Source: Cytauxzoon felis
Taxonomy: Eukaryota; Apicomplexa; Aconoidasida; Piroplasmida; Theileriidae
Direction of reading: 5' to 3'
Assembly (NCBI GenBank): GCA_020283715.1
Contig: JAIQCW010000238.1
Coordinates: forward strand, 1-24,422
DNA: 24,422 bases
Shown: piece by piece, positions 9,465-20,200 of the stretch
Layout: each line of letters begins with the position of its first letter
Position numbering within the stretch: the stretch's first letter is position 1
The notes under the pieces: generated by a model
What the model saw: the letters and a program-made list of their open reading frames with translations, nothing else
What the model was told of the DNA's origin: nothing
Database searches by the model: none
Translations under genes and position numbers: made by a program

Positions 9465-11770
9465 ATGACAAGGGACTCAATAAAATCCGCGATATCGGAT
9501 CTTGAAAGTTTCTTAAAAACAGAATGTAATGATGATAATGTATTAAATTCATTTACATTAATAAAAAATACATTAGCATCTTTATTTAATTCTAGATTGA
9601 ATTATAATATCTATAATGTACCAGATATTATAGCATTGACTCATGATGCTAAAACTGGCAATCCTAATAATAATAATACATTACCATCCATGATTGATAA
9701 TATACGTAATTTTGTTAATAATATTGCATCTTCATCAATATTTTCACAAACATGTACAAATTTATTAAATTGTAAATTAAAGACTGGGGATGATGATGTT
9801 AATGCATCTGATGATAAAAAAATCTTTATAAATACATCTTCATTCAATAGGAAAGCTATTAATGTCGTATATGAAACTAATGGATGGACTATTGGTAAGA
9901 GTAGACGTAATGTACCTATTGATGAAGAGAATTTAGATTTTTATATGAAACAATTAGGATGTAATTGGCATCTTGATATAATTGGTCTATCTAATTTACC
10001 TACTATACTTCATGATGGACCATTATTTTCAATGGGTAAATATTTATTACAACCCGTGGGTGATAAAATTCATCCCACATTTAATTCATTATCATTACCT
10101 GTATTACGTGATTTACAAGATATATATCTACGAAATCCATACCATAATGCACTTCATGGTACATTGGTATGTTGAAGTTACTTTGAATCACCTTCTTTTC
10201 AATCACCTTCTTCTATAGGTTGGACATATGTCTGTAGTACTTTATAAAGCAATTTGTTCTGAACCGAGGTACCTTTTTTTTAATAAAATTCCCTGATAAA
10301 CTTCCCCCAGATTTACAAATTACGAAGAGTTTGGTTACATTTTGGCTGCATTAGGCCATGATGCTGGACATCCTGGTATGTTGGATGGAAGTTTATACAC
10401 ACTACACACCTCAATACAGGAAAAACAAATGCATTTTTATCGTCGACTGGGAATCCATTGGCATTAATATATAATGATAATAGTATCTTGGAGAATTATC
10501 ATTCATCATTGATATTCCATATAATGCGTTTACACGTGCAGTTTTTCAATTTGATACCACCAAAGGAGTGGGAAAAGTTACGTAAACGCATGATACAGTT
10601 GGTATTATCTACAGATATGTCTAATCACTTTACCCATATTGATAATATAAAGGTAAATTTATTGTGGTTGAATATTAATATTTAGAATCGACGCTTAAGT
10701 GGTGAATTTGATATTAAAAATGATGATGACTTTTGGCTGCTGTTAGTCTTGTGTATAAAGACTGCAGACATTGGTCATAATTTTTTGCCATGGGTCGATC
10801 ATATAACGTGGACCCATGTATTATTTGAGGAGTTTTATTTGCAAGGCGATGAAGAAAGATTTTTATCAATGCCCCTATTATTATTTTTCGATCGTACCAG
10901 AGCAGCCGATATACCAAATTCACAACTAGGCTTCTTTAAAGGATTTACAGGGGTATGTTGATGTTATGTTACGGAGTGAATCCCCGAGTGAAACGAGGAT
11001 GATGAACGCAGTGAAGACTACCGAAGGTATGACTGAAGAGTAGTGAAATGGCAGGAAGTGGACGTCAGTGATTGTCATTATTTCCACATGACATTTCATA
11101 CCTCACTTCCACCCTCACTTTTCTTTCTTTCTTTCTTTTTTTACTTCCCTCTTCGAGGAATTTTCCCCACTCCTTCTTCCCCACTTCAATCGGAGAATTT
11201 CCTTTTCTTCTTCTTTCTTCTTTCTTCTTTCTTCTTTCTTCTTTTTTTTATTTCCCTCTTCGAGGAATTTTCCCTCCTTACATCAATCGAAGAATTTTCC
11301 ACCCTCATTTCATTTGGAGAATTTTCCTTCCTCGAAGAATTTTCCTCGTTATAGTCGTCGAAAATTCCTTCCTCACTTTGTTCGGAGTTTCCTCCTTCGT
11401 CGGACAATTTTCATCCTACATTGAAGAATTTTCCTCGCTCCTCACTATGTTCGGAACTTCGTTTGAAATTCCTTCCTCACTACGTTCGTCATCTTCACTT
11501 CACTACGTTCGTTGGCAACAACACCTCCTCCTACGTCGTCGGTACCTTCGTTACACTCAGTTCCACTTCGCTTCATCCCACTTTCAGCCTCTATTGGACG
11601 AGTTGATAATGTACGAGACGGATTCAAAGTTTATATCGCGTGTATTATCATTCAATGCATCGGAGAATTTGGAGTTATGGAAAGGTTGTAAATCTAGAAA
11701 GATAGAGGAGATTGTAGAGGATTTGGACAATGCAAATGAGACTTATCAAGTTGAGGATGCATTTATTTAA
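9465..11770 (+). CDS. Class I cyclic nucleotide phosphodiesterase
   Basis: Six exons (9465-10166, 10219-10268, 10311-10375, 10420-10652, 10686-10952, 11588-11770) join in frame to 499 residues. The catalytic domain covers about residues 170-460 and would hydrolyse cAMP or cGMP. The metal site is complete: H231 in YHNALHG (226-232), H267 and D268 in HDAGHPG, and D378 in KTADIGH. Also present are TDMSNH (337-342), an EEFYLQGDEE helix (398-407), and the invariant purine-clamp glutamine at Q430 (SQLGF). One difference is ENYHS near 297-301, where many PDEs have two adjacent histidines. I see no membrane span, unlike several Plasmodium PDEs, so it is probably cytosolic. Nucleotide preference cannot be read. 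The fifth intron is 635 bp, versus 33-52 for the others. PDE opposes cyclases in PKG/PKA signalling. Confidence 0.88.
10953..11587 (+). repeat. Repeat-filled 635-bp intron of the PDE gene
   Basis: The donor follows residue 439 and the acceptor is CTTTCAG at 11581-11587. Reading through from exon 5 meets TGA after two codons, so it must be spliced. It contains ACGAGGATGA/AACGCAGTGAAG units near 10980-11010, oriented opposite to TTCCTCACTACGTTCGGA-type units near 11340-11515; these are the minisatellite of the GRAM/VASt gene. Between them lie (TTTC)n near 11120-11140, a (TTTCTTC)n polypyrimidine tract near 11205-11250, and two diverged copies of a TTCCCTCTTCGAGGAATTTT block (about 11143 and 11262). 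A long plus-strand open frame (from 11072) crosses it but is compositionally repeat, not gene. Confidence 0.75.
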
Positions 11771-11848
11771 TTATAAAAGTGATTATCGCAATGTATATAT
11801 ATTTTAAATGGGGGAAAAAAATTCACTAGTAAATTTAAATTAAAATCA

Positions 11849-12738
11849 TCATCTTCTTAATGTTTTTCTATCAGATGTTAGATGGCTCATGTTATTATTA
11901 CGTGTAATACGATTATTGGAACCTGATGATTGTATAGGACGTTCTTCCTCAATGACTTGTTTAGTAACACTACCTATAATATAATTATTGACAGTAATTC
12001 ATATATAAATTTACCATCAGGATGTGTAGTTGTAATTTCTTTACGTACAAATACTTTATTATTAACAACTCTTGTTGTTGTAGATGTAGAAGAAGATGTG
12101 AAATTACGTGAACTACCAGATGAAAAAGATTGCGATACAAATGATTGAATATGATCATTAAACATTGATGAGTGACCAAAATCATCAAACATATCATCAA
12201 ATATATCATGCCTTCTAGAATATGATTTTGAAGATCCATGTTGAAAAAAATTATCATCACCACCAAAGAATAAACCAAATGGTGAACTAAAATATAAAAT
12301 TTATAATAAATTAAATTATAAATTAACATACTTTCCACCAAATACCATATTAAATACTCTTTGTGCATCAGCAAAATCAAAATCATGATGTCTCTTTGTA
12401 TAATTAAAACCTCCATCCATATCATCAACAGTTCCAGTAGCTATAATAATATATTATTAATTTATTAATTATTATATACCATCATATCTATTTCTACTCT
12501 TCTTATCAGATAAGACCTGATATGCTTCTGATATCTTCTTAAACATTTCTGTAGCTCTATCTTTATCACCTTGATGTTTATCTTTAATAATTATAATTCA
12601 TATTAAATAAATTATTATAAACATACCAGGATGCCATTTTAAAGCTAAATTTCTATACTTTTTTTTAATAGTCTCATCTGAATCATTAGGTGAAACACCT
12701 AAAACTGCATAATAACCCAAAGGATCATTTGATACCAT
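11849..12738 (-). CDS. J-domain co-chaperone, DNAJB6-like
   Basis: Five exons on the minus strand (12627-12738, 12480-12581, 12332-12440, 12015-12286, 11849-11973) join to 239 residues. The J domain occupies about residues 6-72, with helix [12 protein letters not shown], and the HPD motif at 36-38 needed to stimulate Hsp70 ATPase. An intron splits the Asp codon, so HPD appears only after splicing. Then come a Gly/Phe-rich segment (FFGGDDNFF), a Ser/Thr-rich stretch, and a C-terminal motif ([16 protein letters not shown]...VIEEE) that resembles the beta-strand region of DNAJB6/DNAJB2. There is no zinc-finger region, signal peptide or membrane span, so a cytosolic or nuclear Hsp70 partner acting on aggregation-prone proteins is likely. 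It converges on the PDE gene with only 78 bp between stops. Confidence 0.85.
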
Positions 12739-13075
12739 TATAAATACAAAATAAACAATATAAAATTACAATATATAATATTAATAATATATAATAACAA
12801 TAAATTTATAATAATAATAACCTCCTATGAGGCAAATACTTGGGATTATTTACAAAATGATAAACACACTACAGTTATATTCAATTAATCACCCCTCTAT
12901 TATAAATAATGATATCATCTATACAATATTTTCTATATTCATATAGTTTTTATTTATATCCTTTTAATATTTATATATTAAAATTCATATTTATATATAA
13001 ATTGACTACACATTCAATATTTATAACATTTTAATGTATATTTAACCTTCTATAACTAAATATACCTTTATCGCA
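12739..13075. promoter_or_regulatory. Divergent promoter region, J-protein and MCM8
   Basis: A 337-bp AT-rich spacer between divergent start codons. Both promoters should be here. I find no clear motif, ORF or repeat element beyond TA- and ATA-rich runs. Confidence 0.45.
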
Positions 13076-16000
13076 ATGCTTTATTCTGAAGATATTATTA
13101 ATTTACTCATTCAATTATATTTTTCAAACCATGAGATAGGTATAATAATATATTATTCATTTTTTTTATTATCATAATCCTTAGTACATTCTTCAATACC
13201 TGAGCATATAGATCCATGGAGAGAATTTTTCTTTAGATATTGGAATGTATTAATAAATCCTGTAAGTATAATCATATTATCCTATTATAATGTAATATCC
13301 ATAGGTTAAGCATAGTTTCTTTGAATTACATGAGATAAAATTAGATTATTTACAATTATTAGAATTATGTGTCCCTCCTTCATTAGAAAAATTTAAAAAG
13401 GATCTATATACTAATCCTGGATTAATATTATCTACTATGTCTGCAGCATTACATTTGGAAACATTATGTTATTTATATAATAGATCTAATGAATTAGATC
13501 AGATACTTACAAATGAGGAATTAGAAGAGATAGATGTATCATGGAGGAATGATTTATCTAAAATAAAATTTGATTGTGAATTAGGTCATTATATAAATAA
13601 ATGTAAATTATCAAATTATATATCATTAGATGAAGTAAAATTTTATCGTGTTACTATAAGATTAGAAAATTTTACTCCTACATTACCATTTAGTTCATTA
13701 AGAAGTCATACTGTTGGTTGTATAGCATGTATACGTGGACAGGTTGTTAGGATTGGACCAGCAAAACCATTAATATTATCTGCATTATTTACTTGTTATA
13801 AATGTGGTAATAGTTTTTATAAAAATTTTATTGATGGTATATATGATACACCTTCTATATGTATTAATCGTGATTGTGATTCAAGATTTTTCCAAATACA
13901 ACGTCATTGTGTTGAAACTATAAATCATCAGATGATAAGGTTTGATTGATTGACTTTGAAAGAAAAAGATATATATATTATTGATTTAGACTTCAAGAAG
14001 AAAAAAAGTGTAAGGACAGATAGACCAACAGATCCAGCATCTAATGCATTATTAGATATTGAGGTATGGTTATATAATTTGAAATTAAACCCTCCCCTTC
14101 AGTTAAAGGGTAGCTTAGTTGATAGATTTCATCCTGGTAGTTTATTACAAGTTGTAGGAATAATACAAGCTACTACATCACATATTGATAATGTAGCATT
14201 ACAAAAATCTATGTATACTATATATATAAGTGCAATATCAGCTGTAGTATTGAATAAAAAATCAGATACACAAAATAATAATGAATATGTATGTTGATTG
14301 AATAATAATTTATAAACTACTAAAGATTAATAAAGGAGGTAATAAATCAATAGCATTAGCGAATTGTATAACTAATGATATGTGGAAGGTATAATGAATG
14401 AATGAATGATATGGATATTAATTTTATAGATTTATAATATAAAAGATGAATCTCCTATTAATTTAGATATTGGTATGACATGTACACCAGATTTACGATG
14501 GCATAAATATGAGAGTAAGGATAAAAATTCAACTTCTATAGAAAATCCTTACAATGATGTAAATAATATATATTTTGAATTTATACGTGATATATATTAT
14601 AATGAACCAAATAGATTTTATTTGGTAGCTGCATCATTATTTCCTCGTGTAGTTGGACGTCATTTTGTTAAAGGTATATTTATAATTGTATGGATATACA
14701 TCTTAATATAGCTGGACTTTTATTAACATTACTTGGTGGTGTATCTATATATAATGATGAAAATATATTAAAACATCGTGGTAATGTACATTGTTTATTA
14801 GTTGGTGATCCTGGTGTTGGTAAAAGTTTAATGTTACGTAGTTTATGTAGTCCATTAACTGGTAGTTACTTTTTTTCTGGTGGTACAATAACATCTAGTG
14901 GTTTAACTGCAGCTGTTGTTAGAGATAATGGATCTAATGAATTTACATTAGAAGCTGGTGCATTAGTATTAGCATCTGGTGGTGTTTGTTGTATAGATGA
15001 ATTGGACAAAATTACATCTATAGAACAACAAGCATTTCTAGAAGCTATGGAACAACAATTTGTTTCTGTAGCTAAAGGTGGTATTGTTAGTACATTAAAT
15101 GCACAATGTACTGTTATATGTGCATCTAATCCTGTTAATGGGAAGTATAAGTATATTTAATTTATCATTAACATCATTGATATATTATATTAGTTCAAGG
15201 AAGACTTTATCTGAGAATTTAAAATTATCAACACAATTACTCAGTCGTTTTGATTTAATTTTCCTTATGATGTAAATTGTAATCATCAATACATGAAATG
15301 TTATCATATAGTGATACTCCAAATGAAGGACATGATAATCTCATTTCTAATCGTATGTTGAAACAGGTTTGTTTTTTCTAATGGAGAGCAGGAAATGGGG
15401 GAGACACGAGAGAATTTTCTCCTGTATTTTTTTTAAACCTAAACTATTATTTCCAGGAACATGAAATTAAATCGGATAATGTACCGAATTTAAAGTATAA
15501 GATTGAATTATTTAATGTATATTTATACAACTTTTATCACCACCTTCTATATAGACTCATGATTTATTGAATGAGAAATTGATTTATGAATATATAGAGT
15601 ATGCTAAAATGTATATAAGACCTGTATTTACTAATGAATCCAAGAAATTATTAAGAGATTTTTATTGTGAATTACGTAACTTGAGTAAAGATTCTACAGA
15701 TTCATTACCTACAACAACTAGACAATTAGAAGGGATAATAAGATTATGTCAGGTATATTGGAGGGTTGAGGTGTTGAAGAGTATATAAAATTTCAATAGG
15801 CTCGTGCTAGAGGTGATTTATGTGATTGTATAACTATAGAACATGTATATGATGTAATTGAAATATTTAAACATACCTGTTATTATCCTGGATATATAAA
15901 CTCTCTATCCCGTCATGTATATTTGATTTATTTATAAATTCTTTATCATTATTTCCATTAGAATATTAAACGTGAAGAGAAACGTAGTAAATCAAGTACA

Positions 16001-16623
16001 TCAATTGTTACATTATTTGTTAATGCACTGAAGGAAATATTGGATAAAAAAGTGGCATGTGTACCAAATGAAGTATATTTATAGGATTATTATGAAGCAA
16101 ATGCTAATCTATTATAGGAAATGATCGATCTAGCTAAAGAAGTTGCACGCTTAAATAATTTATCTGTACCACCAGATTATATAATCAACCAAGGTAATTG
16201 ACACATACTATATCTTCATTACATCTGAAGTCCCATCCAACTCTCTTCCTCTTGTAGAGAGCTCTCCACTTGAGGTCCAGTACTACTCTTCTTCCACTTG
16301 CCGTGGTGGCCTCTTCCAATTACCTATCTCTAAAGAGTAATGCCACTCCCGGAGATCGTGGCGATGGAATGATGAGTAGTACCGGACCTCAAGTGGAATA
16401 CCCGCAGCTGATCTCAGGGAAGCAAAGGGGGAAGTAAATAGAAGAGCTGACGGCAGGAATTTAACCTCGAGTGGAACGCAAGTGGAAGAGTAGATGATAA
16501 TGATTGGACCTCAAGTGCAGCAGTTGCATTCTCCTTCGTTCACTTTCATTTCATTTTCAATCTTTAGTAAATCATTATGGATATATATTGAAGCAAGGTT
16601 CATATTGGAAGACGAATTTGTAA
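13076..16623 (+). CDS. MCM8: MCM8-like AAA+ DNA helicase
   Basis: Fifteen exons (13076-13139, 13185-13261, 13305-13939, 14009-14288, 14326-14388, 14430-14673, 14712-15150, 15194-15271, 15312-15366, 15457-15516, 15555-15752, 15800-15916, 15962-16072, 16118-16193, 16568-16623) give 850 residues, close to animal MCM8. Four zinc-finger cysteines are C211, C214, C233 and C238. Walker A is GDPGVGKS (486-493), Walker B CCIDELDK (547-554), and the arginine finger LLSRFD centres on R619. ASNPVNGKYN and SENLK...LLSRFD fit MCM8 better than MCM2-7. MCM8, usually with MCM9, works in homologous recombination repair. The join of exons 3 and 4 is uncertain: an acceptor at 13989 would restore the family's Q-E motif (MIRLQE) but then breaks frame at an A7 run. 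The last exon, 18 codons encoding a GYILKQG tail, lies beyond a 374-bp intron holding a repeat element. Confidence 0.82.
16194..16567 (+). repeat. Dispersed element copy G in last MCM8 intron
   Basis: The 374-bp final intron contains a GC-richer block matching the GRAM/VASt-gene element, in the same sense as MCM8. The YLSLKS module is at about 16318-16355, the ADLREAKGEV module at about 16400-16440, and the AGCTGACGGCAGGA end at 16445-16458. A near-perfect 24-bp inverted repeat (16265-16288 against 16374-16397, one mismatch) brackets the first module and could form a hairpin in the transcript. Flanking intron sequence (16194-16230, about 16520-16567) is ordinary. Confidence 0.75.
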
Positions 16624-16646
16624 TGTGGCGCTGGCATTGTAAATGT

Positions 16647-16968
16647 ATTTGAAGAGTATTGGATAAAAAGGTACCATGTGTACCGATTGAGGTACATTTA
16701 TAAGTGACGAAAATAATTTATTATAGGGTATATTAATTTAATTAAGGAAATTACACTTTAAATAATTTATTTATACGACACTTGTAACTATACATCTATA
16801 CTACATTTATATGACATCTATCTTCCATAGACATTTATAATTCTCAATCTCCCATAGACGTATATACGACGTATATACTTCACCGCCTTCCATCTTCCTT
16901 TATAATGGATATATATTGGAGCGAGTGTTGTTATGGAAGACGAGTTTATGATGATGGCATTGGCATAA
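16647..16968 (+). pseudogene. Decayed tandem copy of the MCM8 3' end
   Basis: 16647-16780 resembles MCM8 exons 13-14 and the small intron between them: TATTGGATAAAAA, CATGTGTACC, a short ATTTATA...TTATTATAG intron-like piece, then TTAAATAATTTAT. 16899-16968 resembles the last exon and the bases after it: TAATGGATATATATTG, TGGAAGACGA, ATGGCATTGGCA against 16575-16640. Reading frames are broken and the catalytic domain is absent, so this is a non-coding relic of a tandem duplication. The space between its two exon-like parts is only about 118 bp and contains no dispersed element. Confidence 0.75.
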
Positions 16969-17262
16969 TTGGGGTATTAGCATTTAATATTGTGTCTTTA
17001 AATATATTTGAATAATTTTACATGGTAGATGAGATATTATATAGATTGGATACATGACTATAGGATTATATGATGAAAAAAATTTTTTATATACAAATGT
17101 ATAAATGATAGTAAATAAAATTTAATATTATAAATGTGTAATGTTTATTTGATAATAATTATATAATTTGTTAAATATAATATATAAAATTTAATAATGT
17201 CAAGTATAAATAGTATGTAATATATTATATTATGTATATATGTTATATATATAGATGATGAT
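16969..17262. other. AT-rich spacer upstream of KDM1-like gene
   Basis: Very AT-rich, with TATATA runs. An alternative first exon for the next gene is possible here: ATG at 17197, seven coding bases, then a 51-nt GT...TAG intron to 17254, which joins in frame just before the ATG at 17263. Nothing else is recognised. Confidence 0.4.
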
Positions 17263-20200
17263 ATGAATGATAATAAATATCAATTAGATTTACAAAAATG
17301 GTTATTTTTGTATTGTTCTCTTACTAATGATCAAAAAAATGAATTAGAATCATCAATATTAATTAAAGAATCAAATAAATTTCATAATAAATCATATGAT
17401 ATAAATTTATTATTAGATAAAAATAAATTAGATTATTGGATAAATATTGTAAATGAATTAAAATTTAGATTTAAATTATTATATATTAATTTAATATGGA
17501 ATCGTTTAGGTCATTCTATTAAATTAAGAATACGTATACATGATACAGATGTGTATGGTAATGATGGTAATCATTCTAAACGTATTCTTAAATTAAAATC
17601 TATGCATAATTTTAGAATGAATGCATATGATCAATCAATATTAGTACGTGATGGTGGTGTTAATACTGCTTTTAATATTGCATTATATTATCGCAATGAA
17701 GTTTTTAATATATTAAATATGATACCACCTAATGATGAAGCTATATTCTTTAAATCAAATGATATATTATCAAGAACTAATCAAAGAAGATCTACTGAAT
17801 TTATATCATTAATTACAAATGTCTTACATTTTAATACACTACATGCCCGTACATCATCTATCAATGTCGATTCTAATGATATTGATACCTTTTTTAATTT
17901 AGTTTCATTAAGAAAAAAACGTAAAATAGAAGATGTGTATATCAATGGTTTCATAGATGAAGAAAAAAAACCAACTTTACAATTGTCTAATGATCTTGCA
18001 CATTCACAACAAGAATTTATACCTCAGTTTAATAAAACTCGTAAAAGATGGAACTTTGAAAAATTAAGAAATTCATTAATACGTGAACCAAAACCATCAA
18101 TTATAAATGCAGTATTTAAAAAATCATTCAAAAATTTACCATTAGAACCTGTAGATGTAGTAATTATTGGAGCTGGTGTATCAGGCTTAGCAGCTGCAAA
18201 TTATCTCAAATTATGTGGAGCATCTATATGTATAATAGAAGGTAGAAATCGTATAGGTGGAAGAGTATTTACAACAACTCTACCTGAACGTAAATTATCT
18301 GATGATTATGTTCTTAAAGAAGTTAATGTAGATTTAGGAGCTAATTATCTTCATTGTTGTAGTATTGTAGGATTTAATAATGATGATGCATTTGATCCAG
18401 CTAAAGATGTATGTAATAGAAGATGCTATTATAAATCATTGCTAGGATTAGCTAAAAAATTAAAACCAAATGTATCTAATGTAGCTGGTGGTGCAAATTG
18501 GGAATCAACATTATACTCCAATTGGTATGATGATTCAACTAGTGAAAAGATTAGTATGCATAGTGTTATTAAAGCTAATATGATTAGTGAAAAGATAAGG
18601 TTACGTGCGGCAAAAAAAGGTTTTCGCATTACGTAAACAATTGAAAGTAGATTTAAGAAAGAGTGCAGATGTATATAATAAATTTGAGGATGACATGAAA
18701 CCGTTAAATAAATGGTACATAAATGATGGTTTATATAAAGAAGTATGTGGTGGTAATTTCAAACATACCGATTATAATAAGTCTGTAGTTAAACAAAATG
18801 GTGATAAAAAATCATTATGGGATATATATCTCGAGGCTACACTAGAAATTTTTAGCGAATTAAATATTAATAAAAAAAATTTACCAATATAGAATGGAAA
18901 TTATTATTTATTATAATGCAGTCTAGATTAGGTTATAATAGTGATTTACGTGAAACATGTATATCAATGTGTAGACTTCCATTAATGGATGATGAACTTG
19001 ACTCGAATATATCATATCTCAATAGAAGTAATGTAATGATGTATGAAAATTATGTTAAATCTACATTTGATTCATTAAATCAAGCAAATGTCACCCCATT
19101 TAATGGTAAGACTGATTGTGATAAATTAGTTATTGATGGCTGGGATTGGCTTTTAAAACATTTATCCAATACACTGAAAGATGACTTGTACCTCGGCTCC
19201 AAAGTTACTGATGTCATTTTAGATGAGGGAGGCCTGAAAGGAGGGGAAGTGAAGAATGTGGGTGGAGTGGAAGATAATGTCAACTCTATTAATGGTAATT
19301 ATTCCACTTTGAAATTTAATGAAAATGTCAATCACCCAATTATCGTCAGGGTAGTTGATTCTGAGCATCAGCAAATGGAGCATCGTATAGTTAGAGCAAA
19401 GTATGTGATTGTGACGGTACCAAGTGTATTGATTTCATCATTGGATTCATTGAAGTCGAGAAAGATGCGGGAAAAAAATAAGATAAATTTTATACCACCA
19501 TTAGATAAATATAAATGCAAGGCTATAAATCGTTATAAAATGGGTCATCATAATAAGGTATTATTAAGATTTGATCCAAGACAGGTATTTTGGCCAAAGA
19601 ATGAGTTACAATTTAATTGTTTGGATAATTCATTCCAATTTATGAATTTACATTCATATGGTAAAGAGGGTTGTATATTAGCTCATAGTTTCCCACCATT
19701 TTCAATAAGATGGAGTGGTATAGATAAAGATGAGATAATTGTTAAGACATGTCTTGATTTATTACAAAAAATGTTTTCTATACCATCAGATAAAATGCCA
19801 TATCCAATAGATTCTATAGTTACACGATGGTTTAGTGATCCATATTCTGGTGGTTCATATTCATATCCAGATGTGGATGCTGTTGAGGATGATATTATAC
19901 ACTTAAAAAGTCCACATCCAAAAAAAAATCCTCGTATATTATTTGCAGGAGAATATTTATCAAATAGTTATTATCAATGTGTAGATGGAGCATTTGATAC
20001 AGGTATACGTGCAGCTGAAGATATAGCACATCTTGGATTAAATAAACCATATCCATTTGAAATTGATCCCGATACACCATCACTTGAGGGATTACTTAAT
20101 CCAATGTATTCTGATAAATATTTAAATCTATCAGTACCAATACCAGATATACAACATTTAGGATATTACCTAACAGATGGTAGTGATGAGATACTTACTG

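Noticed and set aside
11072..11770. 232-codon plus-strand frame as an independent gene
   Set aside because: Its first three quarters are polypyrimidine and minisatellite sequence in the PDE intron; only 11588-11770 is coding, as the PDE's last exon.
18620..18647. 28-nt intron as explanation of the first KDM1 frame break
   Set aside because: It would restore frame, but it is shorter than any other intron here, has a GTTTTC donor unlike the rest, and cannot explain the matching second break at 18872-18879.
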